Positions 61,830 through 64,000 of a DNA stretch of 64,000 bases are shown here, piece by piece (position 1 is the stretch's first letter; every line of letters begins with the position of its first letter). A program made the position numbers and the translations under genes. The notes under the pieces were generated by a model. That model was not told the origin of the DNA. It ran no database searches and saw nothing but the letters and a program-made list of their open reading frames with translations. Source of the stretch: Campylorhamphus procurvoides (taxonomy: Eukaryota > Chordata > Aves > Passeriformes > Dendrocolaptidae); assembly GCA_013396655.1 (NCBI GenBank), contig WBMV01000443.1, positions 497,871 through 561,870 of the forward strand, read 5' to 3'.

Positions 61830-64000
61830 CCTAGAGTTGTGTGTGAATGGCAGGGCCCAACTTTGTGTCATTTACGTGTTTTACTGACCCTTGAAAATCT
61901 CGGATTGTGTTCCACATCTCTTTCCTTTGCCCCCTCACAGTTCCTTTTGGATACTCCTGTGTGTAATTCCCCTATTATCATGATTACAAACTTTGTCAAG
62001 AAGGGACCTTTGAGACTATCCATCTATCTGAGTAATTTTGTCATCTACAATCCAGTCCTGCTTGTAGCTTGCACCAGCTGTATTTATTTAAGATTTTCTT
62101 TTATAAACTCCTTAATAAAAACCCACAGCAGTGTCAAAGAGTATTTTTGCACTGTAAAAAGTGATCCCTGGTGGGATTATAATTTATATTTTTAAATTGA
62201 AATCCATTGTCTGAGTCATAATTTTTTGACTACAAAAACCTGTGCAGTTTTTGTGATTGCAGATGTTATTCTTGACTGCACTTTTTCCTCCCTTTCTAAT
62301 CTCAAAATACTGTATTTAAGAAAAAAGAATAATAACAATAAAATAGCAAGAGTAACAGAGATGGTAGAGGAAAGCTGTCTTTGCACCTAAAGGTAATAAT
62401 TTGCTGAATTTGTTAAAATACAAGCAAGGAAAGGACAAAAGATAAACCAAAAGTGATCTTGGATAAACCTGACAAGGTCACTGGAAACATGGACTGAGTT
62501 CCTGACTCAAACCCATACCCCTTGTGTTACCTGAGATAATTCATGATGCTCTTGGTCAAGGCAGCAATTAAAAAAAGTTTTACGTACATGCTTAGGATCC
62601 ACAGACTCTAACAGAGTTTAAACAAGCATTCAACCACTTCCTGAGATATAAGCTGCTTCCTGAGTCAGGAAGTATCTTAGCTCCTTATCTCAGATAGGAA
62701 TGTAATAATATTATTTCCTCTTATCCTTTATTTTTCTTATTTCTCTGCATTGTAAAGTTCTGGATAAAGGCCATTTCTTAGGCACATTTGCACAACACCT
62801 ATTTTTTGGAAAGGTATGGTCAAGAGAGGGATGTGAGGATAAGAAGGAAAGAAGGAAGGAAGGGAGGAAGGGAGGAAAGAAGGTGGAAAGGAGGAAGGAA
62901 GGGAGGGAGGAAGGGAGGGAGGCTGGGAGGGCAGTATTATAGAGTCATAATGAACACATGTAAATACCAACACCCTTGTAAAGCATGGCAGTTGGAGAGT
63001 TTCAGGTGAAAGCAATGGATTCTATAGTATTCTTTGTGGTGGTGAAAAAGTTGTACACTTTCCTTGCTGGCTAGGTATCCCATTAAGGCTTCGGTCCATC
63101 AAAATCAGCTGCCAGTCATGTCTTCTGTGCAGTATCCAGCTCATTTCTGACATACCCCATATCTCCACCACCTTTTTCTTTCCACCTCCATCCCACCCAC
63201 AAAAACTATTCTGCAGACTGGTGCCGGAGCCCCAGGCTCAGCCATAACCATCCTGACAATAGCATAGGATGGAATCAGTATGCATGAGAAGACCATGATT
63301 TCAAGGGACTAATAGGCAAACAGACAGTCCAACTGACTTTGTAGATAGTTTTTTATATTATAGAGACATAGCACTTGTCAAAAATGTCCAGCTTCTCAGC
63401 AATAACAGTATCATCCCACAAGGAAGAATCAAAACTTGGGCAAGGTCTCAAAACGGATTTTTCTGCTTTCAAGGTCACAAGAAAGACGCTATCCCAAGGC
63501 TATGAAAGGTTTCTAAATTTAAAACAGACCCACTTACCATGGTAGGCAATTGAAACTGTTTATCCACTTTGAACAGATAGAATTACCTAATCCTTCTATG
63601 ATTAGAGGCTAGCGAAGTTAAGTTAATTCTGTTTCTGCAGGCGCTGCTGCCTTTGATGGAAGCAGCTCATCTCGAGGAATGGCCTGCTGATGTGGTGGTG
63701 AAACAAACAGTTTTGTCCTTTTGAGCTAAGGGGAAAAAAAATTTGCTATTGATTTTGGCTTAAGAGTGGTACGTGCTTTCTGTACGACTCTCATCATGGC
63801 TAGAGAGCTATTATTGCAGGCATTAGCCTTACATGCCTGGCTCTGGAAGACTGCTGCAATACAGCCCCTTGCAGAAATCTTCCAAGGGGATCCTTAGGTC
63901 CCTCGTTTTTGGTTTTCCAGCTGGGAAAAGAGGGCTGAGTATATGAAACAGCATCTCTGCCAACACACAGTTCAATAGGCTTGACAGCCTACACATATTG
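61830..64000. other. Non-coding sequence to window end
   Basis: Apart from the homopurine tract, nothing is recognised. The last 1 kb has no repeat or frame with identifiable content. Confidence 0.5.
62841..62922 (+). repeat. 82-bp homopurine tract with one interruption
   Basis: The plus strand is A/G only from 62841 to 62922 except for T at 62884. It is made of GAAG, GGAA and GGGA units. The matching minus frame gives a proline/serine-rich spurious peptide. Tracts like this are known for triplex potential and length variation. Confidence 0.95.

Noticed and set aside
61674..62195. 173-codon plus-strand frame
   Set aside because: Its first third is antisense CR1 and the rest is unique DNA without protein features.

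Overview
The window looks like non-coding nuclear DNA from a bird, possibly a passerine. The main evidence is its transposon content. Short, 5'-truncated CR1 LINE 3' ends lie on both strands. Some end in the familiar avian tail (…ggtcccttccaacccaaaccattctatgattc) and some in a second tail type (…actcaggatattctgtgattct). There is also one LTR that resembles avian ERVL LTRs. I see no prokaryotic, organellar or exogenous viral features. Family assignments rest on remembered consensus sequences, not on a database search.

No protein-coding gene can be supported. The open frames are short, and the longest ones are either antisense CR1 or within what chance allows in about 60% AT DNA. The window is therefore probably a gene desert or part of a very large intron. 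One minus-strand exon-like frame near 57.2 kb (acceptor, 111-nt phase-0 block, donor-like GTTAGT) is listed as a weak candidate only.

Layout. 1-12 kb: a CR1 scrap at the left edge, then mostly unique sequence with a purine tract at 4.1 kb and a hairpin at 7.75 kb. 12-23 kb: four CR1 pieces, a 41-bp minisatellite at 18.8 kb and several conserved-element-like patches. 23-30 kb: three plus-strand CR1s, an ancient CR1 remnant, an ERVL-like LTR (25.9-26.7 kb), purine-rich low-complexity DNA and a (TGGA)14 microsatellite. 30-42 kb: three plus-strand CR1s, one of them split by an assembly gap, and an AT-rich island at 37.8-38.7 kb. 42-54 kb: minus-strand CR1s and a 1,540-bp direct repeat separated by a single N. 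54-64 kb: ancient and young CR1 scraps, a third N inside a CR1 fragment, a perfect hairpin at 57.6 kb and a homopurine tract at 62.85 kb.

The strongest findings concern the assembly. All three single-N gaps lie at repeats. Two of them are flanked by direct copies (213 bp with no difference seen; 1,540 bp with one substitution seen). This pattern points to unmerged contig ends or haplotypes rather than real duplications, so downstream coordinates are probably inflated by about 1.75 kb. I found no convincing new biological system.
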